This document shows, piece after piece, positions 25,294-33,662 of a stretch of 46,380 nucleotides of DNA. A program made the position numbers and the translations under genes. Each line of letters opens with the position of its first letter. The first letter of the stretch is position 1. The notes below the pieces were generated by a model. It did no database searches. It had not been told where the DNA came from and was given only the letters and a program-made list of their open reading frames with translations. The DNA comes from a bacterium (lineage in GTDB: Bacteria > Armatimonadota > Zipacnadia > Zipacnadales > Zipacnadaceae), in assembly GCA_030615605.1 (NCBI GenBank), contig JAUWYY010000018.1, forward strand, positions 1-46,380, written 5' to 3'.

Positions 25294-26529
25294 TCACTCC
25301 AGAGCCGCGTCGGCCCGTACCACGGTTATGCCGCTGTCGGTTACGATGAACTTCTTCTCGTCCTGGGCACGCTCCAGGCCGACTGTGCAGCCGGCAGGGA
25401 TCTCCACCCCTTCGTCTACGATGGCTCTGTGCAGTTGAACGTCTGCACCGATATGTACATTATCCATCAGAATTGACTCGGTGATCTCAGCGCCCTCTGC
25501 GACGTGCACTCCAGGCGAGAGCAGCGAGCGGCGCAGCCGAGCACCCGAGATTATGCAGCCTGGAGATATCAGACACTCGTCCAGGCTGGCCTCAGCTTCA
25601 GATGAGGCTATTTTGGCAGCGGGATGCTGGCCCCGCTGGCTATAGATTGGCCACTGCTCATCGTATAGGTCAAGCTCAGGTGACGGCCTCAGCAGGTCCA
25701 TATTGCTCTGCTGATAGCTGTCCAGTGTCCCGATGTCGCGCCAGTAGGCAGGTCCTCCACCCGGCGAGCTGGTGAATTGATATGCCATAATGGGTGATCT
25801 CTGCTCGACCATACCGGGCACAATATCCCGGCCAAAGTCGTGACTGCTGTCGGCGGTAGCGTCATGGGCTACCCGGCGGGCCAGCTCTTCGGTATTCCAT
25901 AGATACACGCCCATCGAAACTAAAGAGTGGTCGGGGCTGGTTGGGATAGGTTTGGGCATCACTGGCTTCTCTTCGAAGCCAATGATATGTCCGGACTGGT
26001 CAGTCTCCACCACGCCCAGGTCGGTGCATTGCTGGCGGAGCAGCGGCTGGCAGGCAATAGTCAGTTCAGCGCCGCTGGCAATATGTTGGTTCAGCATCAA
26101 TTGATAGTTCATCTTGTAGGCGTGGTCGCCGGAAAGTACGAAGACCCAGGGCGGCCGTTGCTCCTGGAGGATGAACAGATTCTGATAGATTGCATCGGCG
26201 GTGGCGGCGTACCAGCGGTCGGTGAATATCTTCTGGGGAGGGACGGTGTCAATGAACTCACCCAGCTCTTCGACGAACAGATCAGACCAGCCTTGCTGGA
26301 TGTGGCGGTACAGTGAGGTAGCGGCGAATTGCGTGAGCAGATAAACGCGTTTCAGATTGGAGTTGACGCAGTTGCTGAGGGTGAAGTCAATGATGCGGTA
26401 GTTGGCAGCGAAGCGAATGGCTGGCTTGGGGCGACGGCGAGTCAGTGGCAGCAGGCGCTGACCCTGGCCCCCTGCCAAAATCATGGCCACTGCCTCCTTG
26501 ATGGAACTGGAATCGTCACTGCCAGCCAT
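25294..26529 (-). CDS. glgC: Glucose-1-phosphate adenylyltransferase
   Basis: The 411-aa ADP-glucose pyrophosphorylase supplies GlgA. The N-terminal nucleotidyl-transferase domain has MILAGGQGQRLLPLTRRRP, KPAIRFAANYRIIDFTLSNC and VFVLSGDHAYKMNY. The C-terminal left-handed beta-helix begins near residue 300 with GCIISGARLRRSLLSPGV. Its ATG follows directly on the stop of the response-regulator gene (no gap), with GGGGGAG inside that gene as ribosome binding site, so translational coupling is likely. Confidence 0.95.
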   Translation of the reverse strand: MAGSDDSSSIKEAVAMILAGGQGQRLLPLTRRRPKPAIRFAANYRIIDFTLSNCVNSNLKRVYLLTQFAATSLYRHIQQGWSDLFVEELGEFIDTVPPQKIFTDRWYAATADAIYQNLFILQEQRPPWVFVLSGDHAYKMNYQLMLNQHIASGAELTIACQPLLRQQCTDLGVVETDQSGHIIGFEEKPVMPKPIPTSPDHSLVSMGVYLWNTEELARRVAHDATADSSHDFGRDIVPGMVEQRSPIMAYQFTSSPGGGPAYWRDIGTLDSYQQSNMDLLRPSPELDLYDEQWPIYSQRGQHPAAKIASSEAEASLDECLISPGCIISGARLRRSLLSPGVHVAEGAEITESILMDNVHIGADVQLHRAIVDEGVEIPAGCTVGLERAQDEKKFIVTDSGITVVRADAALE

Positions 26530-26919
26530 CTATTCGGACTCCCCCGCTTGTTGGGAATCGCTGTCACCGGGCTCGAGTGCTTTTGCGATCTGCTCTTTAA
26601 GGTCGCTGAGGTCAGAGGACTTGATGACATAGGCCTCCGCCGCCCAGGTCATGAAGTCGTCTTTGTAGCTGGGGTAGGCGGTGTGCAGAATAATGGGTAG
26701 TCGCCGGTCTATGTCCAGCATCTTGGCCAGCGTCTCGACACCATTCATCCCGGGCATAGCGATGTCCAGCACGACGCAGTCAATATCGCTGTCGGCGAGC
26801 GTTGTAACTGCCTCCTGGCCGCTGGAGGTCAGTATGACCTCATACCCCTCCAGTTCGAGCTCCTCTTTGTATAGCAGGCGTTGGTGGTCGTCATCATCAA
26901 CGATCAGAATCGTCGCCAT
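26530..26919 (-). CDS. Single-domain response regulator (CheY-like receiver)
   Basis: The protein of about 129 aa consists of one receiver domain: acidic pocket ILIVDDDDHQ (residues 4-13), phospho-acceptor D52 in VVLDIAMPGMNG, a conserved Thr in LHTAYP and a Lys in VIKSSDL, then a short Asp/Ser/Gln tail. There is no output domain. It follows the histidine kinase gene by about 31 bp and abuts glgC. ATG 26919 was chosen because it gives a canonical receiver start with GGGAG upstream; ATG 26946 would add nine residues. Likely phosphorylated by the adjacent kinase and acting through protein contact. Confidence 0.9.
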   Translation of the reverse strand: MATILIVDDDDHQRLLYKEELELEGYEVILTSSGQEAVTTLADSDIDCVVLDIAMPGMNGVETLAKMLDIDRRLPIILHTAYPSYKDDFMTWAAEAYVIKSSDLSDLKEQIAKALEPGDSDSQQAGESE

Positions 26920-26950
26920 TGTACTTGCTCCCTTCTCCGAAGGCATATCA

Positions 26951-28720
26951 TCAGTCCTGCGCTGCTTTGTTACCCTGAGCTGGAATAGGCAGGGCAATTA
27001 CAAAGGTAGTGCCTTTGCCTTTCTCGCTGGTAACTCTCAGTTCAGCTCCGTGCCGCTCGACTATTCTCTGGGTCAAGGCTAGGCCCAGGCCGGTACCGGA
27101 CGGCTTGGTGGTGTAGAATAAGTCGAAAATTTCATCAACGTGTTCTTCGCTGATGCCTGTACCAGTGTCTGACACATACAGTTCGACTGACTCTTGGGTG
27201 CGCCGAGCACCTATCTCCAGCACTCCGCCGTCGGGCATCGCCTCCACAGCATTGCGGACAAGGTTAATCATAACCTGTTGAAACTGGTCGTGATCCAAGA
27301 AGACTTCGGGCAGATCCTGCTCGACATTGACGCGGATCTCCACGTCAGCTTGCTCGGCCAGGCTCTCGGTGACCTGGCGAGCGTACTCTACCAGCGGCTC
27401 GATGCGATCGAGAACCATCCCGCTGGACGGGGCCCTGGCAAAGTCCAGCAGGCGGCTGAGGATATGTTCAAGTCGCTCAACCTCTTCCAGAATAATCTGG
27501 GAGTTGCGTAGGATACGGTCGAGCTCATCAGGGCCTCGCAGCATAGAACGAGCAAAGCCGCCGATAGTAGCGAGCGGGTTGCGGATTTCGTGAGCCACCA
27601 TTGCGGTCAGCTCACCGACAGCGGCCAGCTTCTCGGCCTCGATTTTCTCTTTCTGGGCGGCGGCCAACTGTTCGTATGCCTCTTCCAGTTGCCCGGCCCG
27701 CTGCTGGATTTCCTCGTAGGCTCGCGCGCGGTCGATAGCCAGCGCTGCATGGTTGGCCAAGGTATTAAGGAGCTGGACATCGGCCTCGGAGATCGCCTCG
27801 TGGGTGACAAAATTATCCGCGATCACCGCCCCGATGGCTTGTCCCTCAATCAACAGAGGGGCAACTACAAAGTCGTCAGTCTGCAGCAGGTCATAAAGCC
27901 GTTGGTCAACGTGGGGATCATTTCTTCCCTCAGTGACATGGCGCGTCTCGGCTTCGACCACGGCTGCGGTAGGTAGCGTATCAGTATCCTCCAGCGGGAA
28001 CTGCAGCTCTTCGACCAGATCATGCAACGGCTGTTCATCAGGGGCGGGAAGCTGCGATTCATCGAGCAATAGGTCATCGAGTGTGGGATGGTCTTGCAGC
28101 TCAACCTGGGACCAGATATCGTATGCCTGCTCGGCGTCACGGGGGCCAACAGCCATCTCGGCTTTGAGCATCCCGGCCTCTTCGTCTACCAGCAGCAGGA
28201 TCGCTCGATTGAAGCCCAGGCCCGCAGCACCACCAGCAGTCATTGCTGTAAGGATAGCATGGAGCAGTCGTGGCAGGTTGACAATGCTTAACATAACCCG
28301 GCTGATCTGCTGGATGATGTCGCGTTCGTATAGTTGACGGTACCGCTCTGAGACGTCTTCAATAGTAAGCAGGACAAGCTCTTCATCCTGACGGGTACAC
28401 GGATCGAGGCGGATATCAATGATGCGTTCGCCATGCTCGGGTGTAGGGTGGCGATAGCCAGACCAGCAGGTGTGATGTTGGTGGGTGATCGTGTTGCTTA
28501 TTGCCTTGGCGAGGCCTGCCTCAGATAACAGTGCAGCGGGGAAGAGACCCTCCAGGTTTGTTCCCATTATCTCGTCGAGGCTGACATCACGCATATCGCA
28601 GTATGCGCGGCTGGCGTAGCGGATAGTCATATCCTGGTCGACGACCAGGATCCGAGCAGGCATATGTGCGACTATGCATTCCAAGAACTTGCAATCAACT
28701 GGGCATTTGTCTGCGTTCAT
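26951..28720 (-). CDS. PAS-GAF sensor histidine kinase, soluble
   Basis: The 589-aa protein has no membrane segment. It has a PAS domain (about 19-130; ILVVDQDMTIRYASRAYCDM), a GAF domain (about 140-335; ILLLVDEEAGMLKAEM and VVAPLLIEGQAIGAVIADN) and a short coiled coil. The HisKA box is AVGELTAMVAHEIRNPLA (phospho-His 377). The ATPase domain has N box INLVRNAVEAMPDGG, G1 VSDTGTGISEEH and G2 GTGLGLALTQRIVERHG. Cys residues cluster at the N-terminus (C6, C10, C15) and could be redox- or metal-sensitive. It overlaps galT by ATGA. The ligand is unknown; its place in a glycogen operon suggests an internal energy or carbon signal (inference). Confidence 0.93.
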   Translation of the reverse strand: MNADKCPVDCKFLECIVAHMPARILVVDQDMTIRYASRAYCDMRDVSLDEIMGTNLEGLFPAALLSEAGLAKAISNTITHQHHTCWSGYRHPTPEHGERIIDIRLDPCTRQDEELVLLTIEDVSERYRQLYERDIIQQISRVMLSIVNLPRLLHAILTAMTAGGAAGLGFNRAILLLVDEEAGMLKAEMAVGPRDAEQAYDIWSQVELQDHPTLDDLLLDESQLPAPDEQPLHDLVEELQFPLEDTDTLPTAAVVEAETRHVTEGRNDPHVDQRLYDLLQTDDFVVAPLLIEGQAIGAVIADNFVTHEAISEADVQLLNTLANHAALAIDRARAYEEIQQRAGQLEEAYEQLAAAQKEKIEAEKLAAVGELTAMVAHEIRNPLATIGGFARSMLRGPDELDRILRNSQIILEEVERLEHILSRLLDFARAPSSGMVLDRIEPLVEYARQVTESLAEQADVEIRVNVEQDLPEVFLDHDQFQQVMINLVRNAVEAMPDGGVLEIGARRTQESVELYVSDTGTGISEEHVDEIFDLFYTTKPSGTGLGLALTQRIVERHGAELRVTSEKGKGTTFVIALPIPAQGNKAAQD

Positions 28721-29769
28721 TGCTCATTGGCTCCCGGCGAGCAGGAATCTGAACGCAAGTATCGGGCGGCATCTTCGGGGGCGACCGGGTTGATGTAGCA
28801 ACCAGTGCCCCATTCAAACCCGGCCACTTTCGTCAGTCGCGGGAATATCTCTAGATGCCAGTGATAGTCGTAGGCGAGGCTGCTCCAATAATCAGGATGA
28901 CCCGGCCGCGGGCTGGTATTGGGCGCGGTTTGCAGCGTCATATTGTAGGCCGGATCAGACAAAGTATCCTTGTACTGGCCCAAGATGAATTGCAGCGCCT
29001 CGGCCAGGGCCAAGCGCGTGGTTGAGTCCATCTCCACGAAGTCGTGGCAGTGTTGCAGCGGATAGATCTCGACCGAAAAGGGAAAACGGGCGGCAAACGG
29101 TGATAGAATCACAAAGCAGTCGTTGCGGTAGATCACCCGTTCCTGCTCAGGCATACTCAGTTCCTGTTCGATCAGGTCGCAGAATATGCAGCGTTCTTTG
29201 CGCTGGTAATGTTCACGGGCGCTGTTGAGTTTTTCCTTGGTTATTTTTGGGACGAAGGGCAGAGCTATAAGCTGAGAGTGGGGATGACTCAAGGAGGCTC
29301 CAGCTGCGCTCTTGTAGTTGCGAAAGACAATCGTGTGGTGGAAGCGCTCGTCGCGCCGCAGGTCTTTAGTGCGCCGGGCGTAGGTGTCGAGAATGAGTGC
29401 GACGTGGTCGGTGCTCATAGTGGGAATATCGTCGAAGTGATTGGGACTTTCGATTATCACTTCGTGGGCACCCACGCCGGTCATGCGATCCAGACGACCG
29501 AAGCCTGAGCGCATCAGTTCTCCTTCGATGGCCAACGCGGGGAACTTGTTGGGCACCACCCGTACCTGCCAACCGGGCGTGTTGGGTGCTGTGCCGTCGC
29601 GGACGGCATATATCTCCGCCGGAGTGGTTGCCTCGTTGCCTTCACAGAACGGACATCCCTCTGAGGTAGGTGGCTCGGGTGTGGTCTTAAAGTCGGAGGG
29701 GCGTCGCCCGCGCTCAGCAGCGATGATCACCCAACGGTCAACTATCGGGTCCTTGCGCAGTTCACTCAT
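28717..29769 (-). CDS. galT: Galactose-1-phosphate uridylyltransferase (GalT, HIT superfamily)
   Basis: The 350-aa protein starts MSELRKDPIVDRWVIIAAER, typical of bacterial GalT. A zinc pair CPFC lies at 39-42. The catalytic HxH is SLSHPHSQLIALP (H164 the likely nucleotidylated His), and the C-terminal domain has YNMTLQTAPN and YHWHLEIFPRLTK. It exchanges UMP between UDP-glucose and galactose-1-phosphate; some relatives near glg genes act as ADP- or UDP-sugar transferases or phosphorylases. AGGAGG precedes the ATG. First gene of the glycogen cluster. Confidence 0.92.
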   Translation of the reverse strand: MSELRKDPIVDRWVIIAAERGRRPSDFKTTPEPPTSEGCPFCEGNEATTPAEIYAVRDGTAPNTPGWQVRVVPNKFPALAIEGELMRSGFGRLDRMTGVGAHEVIIESPNHFDDIPTMSTDHVALILDTYARRTKDLRRDERFHHTIVFRNYKSAAGASLSHPHSQLIALPFVPKITKEKLNSAREHYQRKERCIFCDLIEQELSMPEQERVIYRNDCFVILSPFAARFPFSVEIYPLQHCHDFVEMDSTTRLALAEALQFILGQYKDTLSDPAYNMTLQTAPNTSPRPGHPDYWSSLAYDYHWHLEIFPRLTKVAGFEWGTGCYINPVAPEDAARYLRSDSCSPGANEQ

Positions 29770-29989
29770 TCAGCGTCCTCCTGCTTGTGTTCATCCGAGG
29801 GCTTTGGCTCGTAGCGGAGCGGAGGCTACCGCAAGTGTGAGCTAAGCTATCGGTGGCTTTTTGCAGAAGATTACTAACCATTGCGGTCCACCTCACTTCC
29901 TGGGTCCGTGCACATACGTCAGCACATCATCCGCAAGTATCTTATTCGCTGAAAGCTGTGAAAATCCTCCTGCCTTGCCTGGCGACGAG

Positions 29990-30901
29990 CTACGAAGAAG
30001 CCTCAGCTTCGGTGGGCACCGAGTTCTTGGCGTGTTGCGTATCATAGGCCCAGCCCAGGTGTGCTCCGAACAGCAGGATGACCGCACCGAAGTAGGCCCA
30101 CAGCAGGAAGATGATCACCCAGGTCAGGGTGCCGTAGACCATGCTCAAGTACACGACGCCCACGATGGTGAAATTGAATAGCCTGCCGGCCACTTGCACC
30201 AGCACGGCCGCCGAGAGGGCGGCCAGTGCCGCGGCCCGGTTCGATACCCAGCCCTCCGGCAGCAATTTGTAGGCCACGTACAGGGCAAGCACTGACAGTA
30301 TGAAAGCGGTGACGGTGCCGGTGGTGCCTGAGGGCCAGGGCAAGCGCGCCAGGAACTCGCTACCTGCGTCAGTCTGTTCGACCATCCGGCGCAGCCACGC
30401 CGACAGCGTCATAGTCAGGATGAAGGTTGCGCCTATTACTCCCACGCCGACCAGTGTAGCCATTGCGATCAGCTTGCGAATGGCAATATGGCGCTGGGGC
30501 CGCTGGGCCCATATTACGGTCAGACCCCGTTCCACCGCCTCAAACAGGCGCAGAGTTGCCCAGGCCAGCGCCACGAGGCCCACGGCTCCGCCGAGGATGG
30601 CTCGTGCGCCGGGCTGGTGCAGCCCCTGACCGAGCATCTTCAGGATTTCACCAGGCTCGGGGAATATCGCACCCATCAGTTGCTCGAGATACTGGTTAGC
30701 CGCCTCGGCTGATCCCGACCATGCCTGCAGCGCCACCACGCTCAGCAGCGCCAGCGGCGCCAGACAGACCAGCGCATAGTAGGCGATGGCCGCCGCCAGC
30801 ATCCCCGAGTGCAGTTGGTTATAATGGCGCCCGGCCCGCCCAATGACCCGTCCCCAAAAGGCCAGTGTGCTAACGAGCCGCAACCAGTATGCCTGGATCA
30901 T
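29990..30901 (-). CDS. YihY/virulence factor BrkB family membrane protein
   Basis: The 303-aa protein has about six membrane helices and the family-specific motif GMLAAAIAYYALVCLAPLALL after an amphipathic N-terminus, with later segments GAVGLVALAWATLRLFEAVE and the closing VYGTLTWVIIFLLWAYFGA. Family members were once called ribonuclease BN by mistake; their transport or envelope role is not settled. The gene stands alone, 220 bp upstream of galT in the same direction. The ribosome binding site (AAGG) is very close to the chosen ATG. Confidence 0.9.
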   Translation of the reverse strand: MIQAYWLRLVSTLAFWGRVIGRAGRHYNQLHSGMLAAAIAYYALVCLAPLALLSVVALQAWSGSAEAANQYLEQLMGAIFPEPGEILKMLGQGLHQPGARAILGGAVGLVALAWATLRLFEAVERGLTVIWAQRPQRHIAIRKLIAMATLVGVGVIGATFILTMTLSAWLRRMVEQTDAGSEFLARLPWPSGTTGTVTAFILSVLALYVAYKLLPEGWVSNRAAALAALSAAVLVQVAGRLFNFTIVGVVYLSMVYGTLTWVIIFLLWAYFGAVILLFGAHLGWAYDTQHAKNSVPTEAEASS

Positions 30902-30986
30902 ATCCTTCTGCTCACTCTACCTTCTGCCGGGTGCCGCTGCTCGCGTTCACCAGCCCCAGCTCCAGTCCCTATTTCAGTAGGTAGTC

Positions 30987-31406
30987 TCATCTATTCTTAT
31001 CCATTGGATTCGGATATTTAGGCAATGCCATCTCGCGTAATGCTCGTTCTCTCATTCTCCCTGCACCTTCATTGTCTTGTTCGCCTCGCGGATTGTACCA
31101 ATTCGTGTCAGACTCGCGTTTCCAACCGTGGTCTTGTAAGTAATTATCCACGTAGATTCTCTGCCTTCGTCCTCTCCCTCCATCTATATCTGACTCTGTC
31201 TGATTAGTACCCGTCACCTCCCCCCAGTATGCTTCCCTCCGAAAGCGCTCTAGCATTTGCTGGGTGGTTTCTTTGGGTACTTGTACTGGAACTGTCCTGG
31301 CTGCTGCCTGTTCTCTGTCAAGTTGGCAGTTATAGTACCATGCCCACCCTAATAGAAATAAGGGAAGTATCAGTAGCCAATACCAGTGCGGGGAAGTTTT
31401 TGTCAT
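30987..31406 (-). CDS. Small single-pass membrane protein of unknown function
   Basis: The 139-aa protein starts MTKTSPHWYWLLILPLFLLG with one membrane helix (about 8-24). A soluble, highly charged region follows, rich in Arg, Glu, Asn and Trp (DNYLQDHGWKRESDTNWYNP), without a motif I recognise. GGGAGGAG lies about ten bases before the ATG. It lies 95 bp downstream of the M41-like peptidase gene and on the same strand, so it may form one unit with that gene and the TIR-HEAT gene. Its membrane topology would allow it to be a substrate, anchor or effector for the peptidase (inference). Confidence 0.6.
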   Translation of the reverse strand: MTKTSPHWYWLLILPLFLLGWAWYYNCQLDREQAAARTVPVQVPKETTQQMLERFRREAYWGEVTGTNQTESDIDGGRGRRQRIYVDNYLQDHGWKRESDTNWYNPRGEQDNEGAGRMRERALREMALPKYPNPMDKNR

Positions 31407-31501
31407 TGCTATACAGCTCCTCCCGGTTCTTTAACTACAGTTACAGTCGTCTCGGCCTCAGCCTGGGCTTCGGGAAAGCCTTTCTCCTCTGGCTTTTTTA
31501 A

Positions 31502-32008
31502 TCACCGGCTTGCCTCACGAAGAATCGCCTGGGCTTTGTCTCCATCTAGCTCTTTATGCTCCAGCAGTTCCTTCGCAAGTGCATCCAGCGATGGTCTGAA
31601 GTATTCTAAGAATTGCCGCACCAAGCCTTCTATCTCGACAAAGTCGACAGTTTCTTCAAATTCGCAGTTGCCCGTTCCCAATTTCTGAGCAATGGGTCCA
31701 GCGAAGAGCATCATTACATTCTTCGCGATATCATCCGTCTCAAGTGCTTCTCTCAGTTCGTCACGGATCCGGTCGAACTCGCTCGCCAGGTGGGAACAGT
31801 CCTCGTGCTTTGCGATCTCGTCACGAAACGCCGAGAGATTCTTATACAAGGGCAAGTTCTGTAGTAGCGACGGCGCGCCCGTTGTATGAGCGCGACCATG
31901 TCCGAGAATAGCAAGCTTTTCAATGTCCCAGCCGAACCGCCACCGAACTAGCGCGTGACCTGCCTCATGATAGGCGAGTGCGAGGTCGTCAGCCTGATAC
32001 TGTGACAT
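31502..32008 (-). CDS. Stand-alone M41 (FtsH-type) zinc metallopeptidase domain without AAA module
   Basis: The 168-aa protein contains the HExxH site YHEAGHALV at H14-E15-H18 and the M41-like continuation LFAGPIAQKLGTG, which matches the helix holding the third zinc ligand; D122 in ETVDFVEIEGL is the likely ligand. FtsH proteins are about 600 aa with a membrane part and an AAA ATPase in front of this domain; both are absent here, and no ATPase gene is adjacent. GAGGGGG precedes the ATG. It sits 74 bp after the TIR-HEAT gene. It may act as an ATP-independent protease on a specific partner, or be activated by the TIR-HEAT protein (inference). Confidence 0.82.
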   Translation of the reverse strand: MSQYQADDLALAYHEAGHALVRWRFGWDIEKLAILGHGRAHTTGAPSLLQNLPLYKNLSAFRDEIAKHEDCSHLASEFDRIRDELREALETDDIAKNVMMLFAGPIAQKLGTGNCEFEETVDFVEIEGLVRQFLEYFRPSLDALAKELLEHKELDGDKAQAILREASR

Positions 32009-32082
32009 CGTAATACCCCCTCGTGACTGGCAGATATCGTGAACCCAGGGCGGCTCAACTGCCCCTTTGTTAGCATATGCTA

Positions 32083-33513
32083 TTACCCTCCCGTCGTCTC
32101 ACCGCGATACTCCCTCGCCGCCTCTAAAGCCTCAGGCGTGCCGATCATTTCCAGCGCGCCGCAGGCGCCATCACGCACGGGCCGTGGCTCCTCTGGGTCC
32201 TGCATGACACTAATGAGAGGCCGGACTGCTCGCTCGTCGCCAATCATTCCGAGTGCGTGAGCGGCACCGCGCCGTACAATGGCGTCCTCCTCGCGATTTT
32301 GGAGGACCGCAAGAAGAGGATCCACCGCTTGTTGGTGTTTGATCTTCCCCAGCGCGTCCGCCACCTCGCTCCGTACGTGAGGCTCGCGAGATGTGTCATT
32401 CAGAAGTGCGATGAGGTCAGGAACTGCCGAAGTGTCCTCAATCCGACCAAGCGCGTACGCGGCTACCCGCTGCACGGGTGGTTCTTCGTCCTGCAGCACG
32501 GCAATGAGCGCCGCGACGGCTTGCTCGTCCCCAATCAGGCCCAGCGTCTCGCCGGCAGCCACGCGCACGAACGTCCGTTCGTCTTCGTCCTGCAGGGCGG
32601 CAATGAGCGGCTCGACCGCCTGCTCGTCACCAATCGAGCCCAGCGCCCAGGCGGCAGCCTCGCGCACAATTTCGTCCTCGTCCTGCAATGCGCCAATGAG
32701 CGGGTCCACGGCGCGCTCGTCGCCAATCCTGCCCAACGCCCGGGCGGCAGCCACGCGCACAACTGCGTCTTCGTCCTTCAGTGCGGCAATGAGCGGGTCC
32801 ACGGCGCGCTCGTCGCCCAGCAGCCCCAGGGTATAGGCCGCGCCGCCACGTCGGTCAGCACTCTTATCAGCCAATCTGTCTCGCAGAGCGGAAGCGTGGG
32901 CCTCCACCGCCTCGGGGCCTTGTTCCTTGACCTGCTCCGTGGCTGCTCGGACCACAAAACCGTCGGTTGCGAGAAGGTCTTGCTGAATGGCCGCAAAGTC
33001 CGGCGCTCTGGCTGCCGCTGTCACTTCATCATCGCCAGGCGGCACCAGCACCGGTCTGTGGGACCTGTGCCAAAGCGAGTCGGCGAGTTCTTTGAGGCGT
33101 TCCTGGTACTTGCTGTCGTCACGGAAATCTATGTAGCGGTGATCGCGCAGATACGCCGTGCTGTTCTTGCCCTCCCGATATATGCCAATCATGCGGAAGG
33201 CCGGTTCTCGCATTCTACGAGCACTGGCTATCTGCATCTCAAAGTGAACACCACCTGTTTTCGATTGATCGACGGCTTCAACGGCCGCTGGCGTGATGAC
33301 AAAGAGCATTGCTTCGCAATCGTAGTTGATGCGGGATGTCATGTAGTCGCTGAAGGACTCGCCGTACTCCACCTCGTAGACGTCGAGCTGTGCGTCCACG
33401 CCGTGCTTAGTGCGCAAGTCCTCGCAGAATCTCCGGACCCACTCATTCCGCTTTTCATCTTGCCACTTGTAAGACATGAAAACCTTCGGCGGCCCTTCAT
33501 GATTCCGTGCCAC
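32083..33513 (-). CDS. TIR-domain protein with C-terminal HEAT (PBS-lyase-type) repeats
   Basis: The protein of 476 aa has an N-terminal TIR domain (residues about 9-150): [19 protein letters not shown], then [20 protein letters not shown] and [12 protein letters not shown], where E92 corresponds to the glutamate of NAD-cleaving bacterial TIR domains (GGVxYE-type motif). From about residue 205 follow eight HEAT repeats of 31-33 residues, typically [26 protein letters not shown] at 33521-33527 has ideal spacing to the GTG at 33513 and is too close to a TTG at 33519. TIR proteins with repeat sensors often act in abortive-infection defence; an NADase effector gated by a HEAT sensor is the inference. 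It heads the minus-strand set with the M41-like and membrane genes. Confidence 0.9.
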   Translation of the reverse strand: MARNHEGPPKVFMSYKWQDEKRNEWVRRFCEDLRTKHGVDAQLDVYEVEYGESFSDYMTSRINYDCEAMLFVITPAAVEAVDQSKTGGVHFEMQIASARRMREPAFRMIGIYREGKNSTAYLRDHRYIDFRDDSKYQERLKELADSLWHRSHRPVLVPPGDDEVTAAARAPDFAAIQQDLLATDGFVVRAATEQVKEQGPEAVEAHASALRDRLADKSADRRGGAAYTLGLLGDERAVDPLIAALKDEDAVVRVAAARALGRIGDERAVDPLIGALQDEDEIVREAAAWALGSIGDEQAVEPLIAALQDEDERTFVRVAAGETLGLIGDEQAVAALIAVLQDEEPPVQRVAAYALGRIEDTSAVPDLIALLNDTSREPHVRSEVADALGKIKHQQAVDPLLAVLQNREEDAIVRRGAAHALGMIGDERAVRPLISVMQDPEEPRPVRDGACGALEMIGTPEALEAAREYRGETTGG

Positions 33514-33637
33514 GGTCAATCACCTCTTGGAGACTTGGCCTTCAGTTCTCCGTGCACCCAAGGAATCCCTCCCCGCCTCCGCCTCCCTCCGCCCTATCAT
33601 GGACGTATGCCCATAGGTTCTGCTATCATAGGTGGGG

Positions 33638-33643
33638 TATAAT
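33638..33643 (+). promoter_or_regulatory. Possible -10 box for the ABC transporter operon
   Basis: TATAAT occurs 20 bases before the ATG at 33663, in the 149-bp gap between the divergent TIR-HEAT and ABC genes. No good -35 is visible, and initiation here would leave a leader of only about 13 nt, so the call is weak. Confidence 0.3.
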
Positions 33644-33662
33644 AATAGGGGAGCAGGCGAAT

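Noticed and set aside
29805..29835. GTAGC/GCTAC hairpin upstream of galT resembling the inner repeat core
   Set aside because: Only a few positions match the 46-bp repeat; similarity is within chance for GC-rich sequence.
32257..33642. Long plus-strand open frame of 461 codons opposite the TIR-HEAT gene
   Set aside because: It exists because the HEAT repeats give a stop-free complementary strand; it has Cys/His/Arg-rich repeats with no domain, whereas the minus strand has clear TIR and HEAT motifs and a ribosome binding site.
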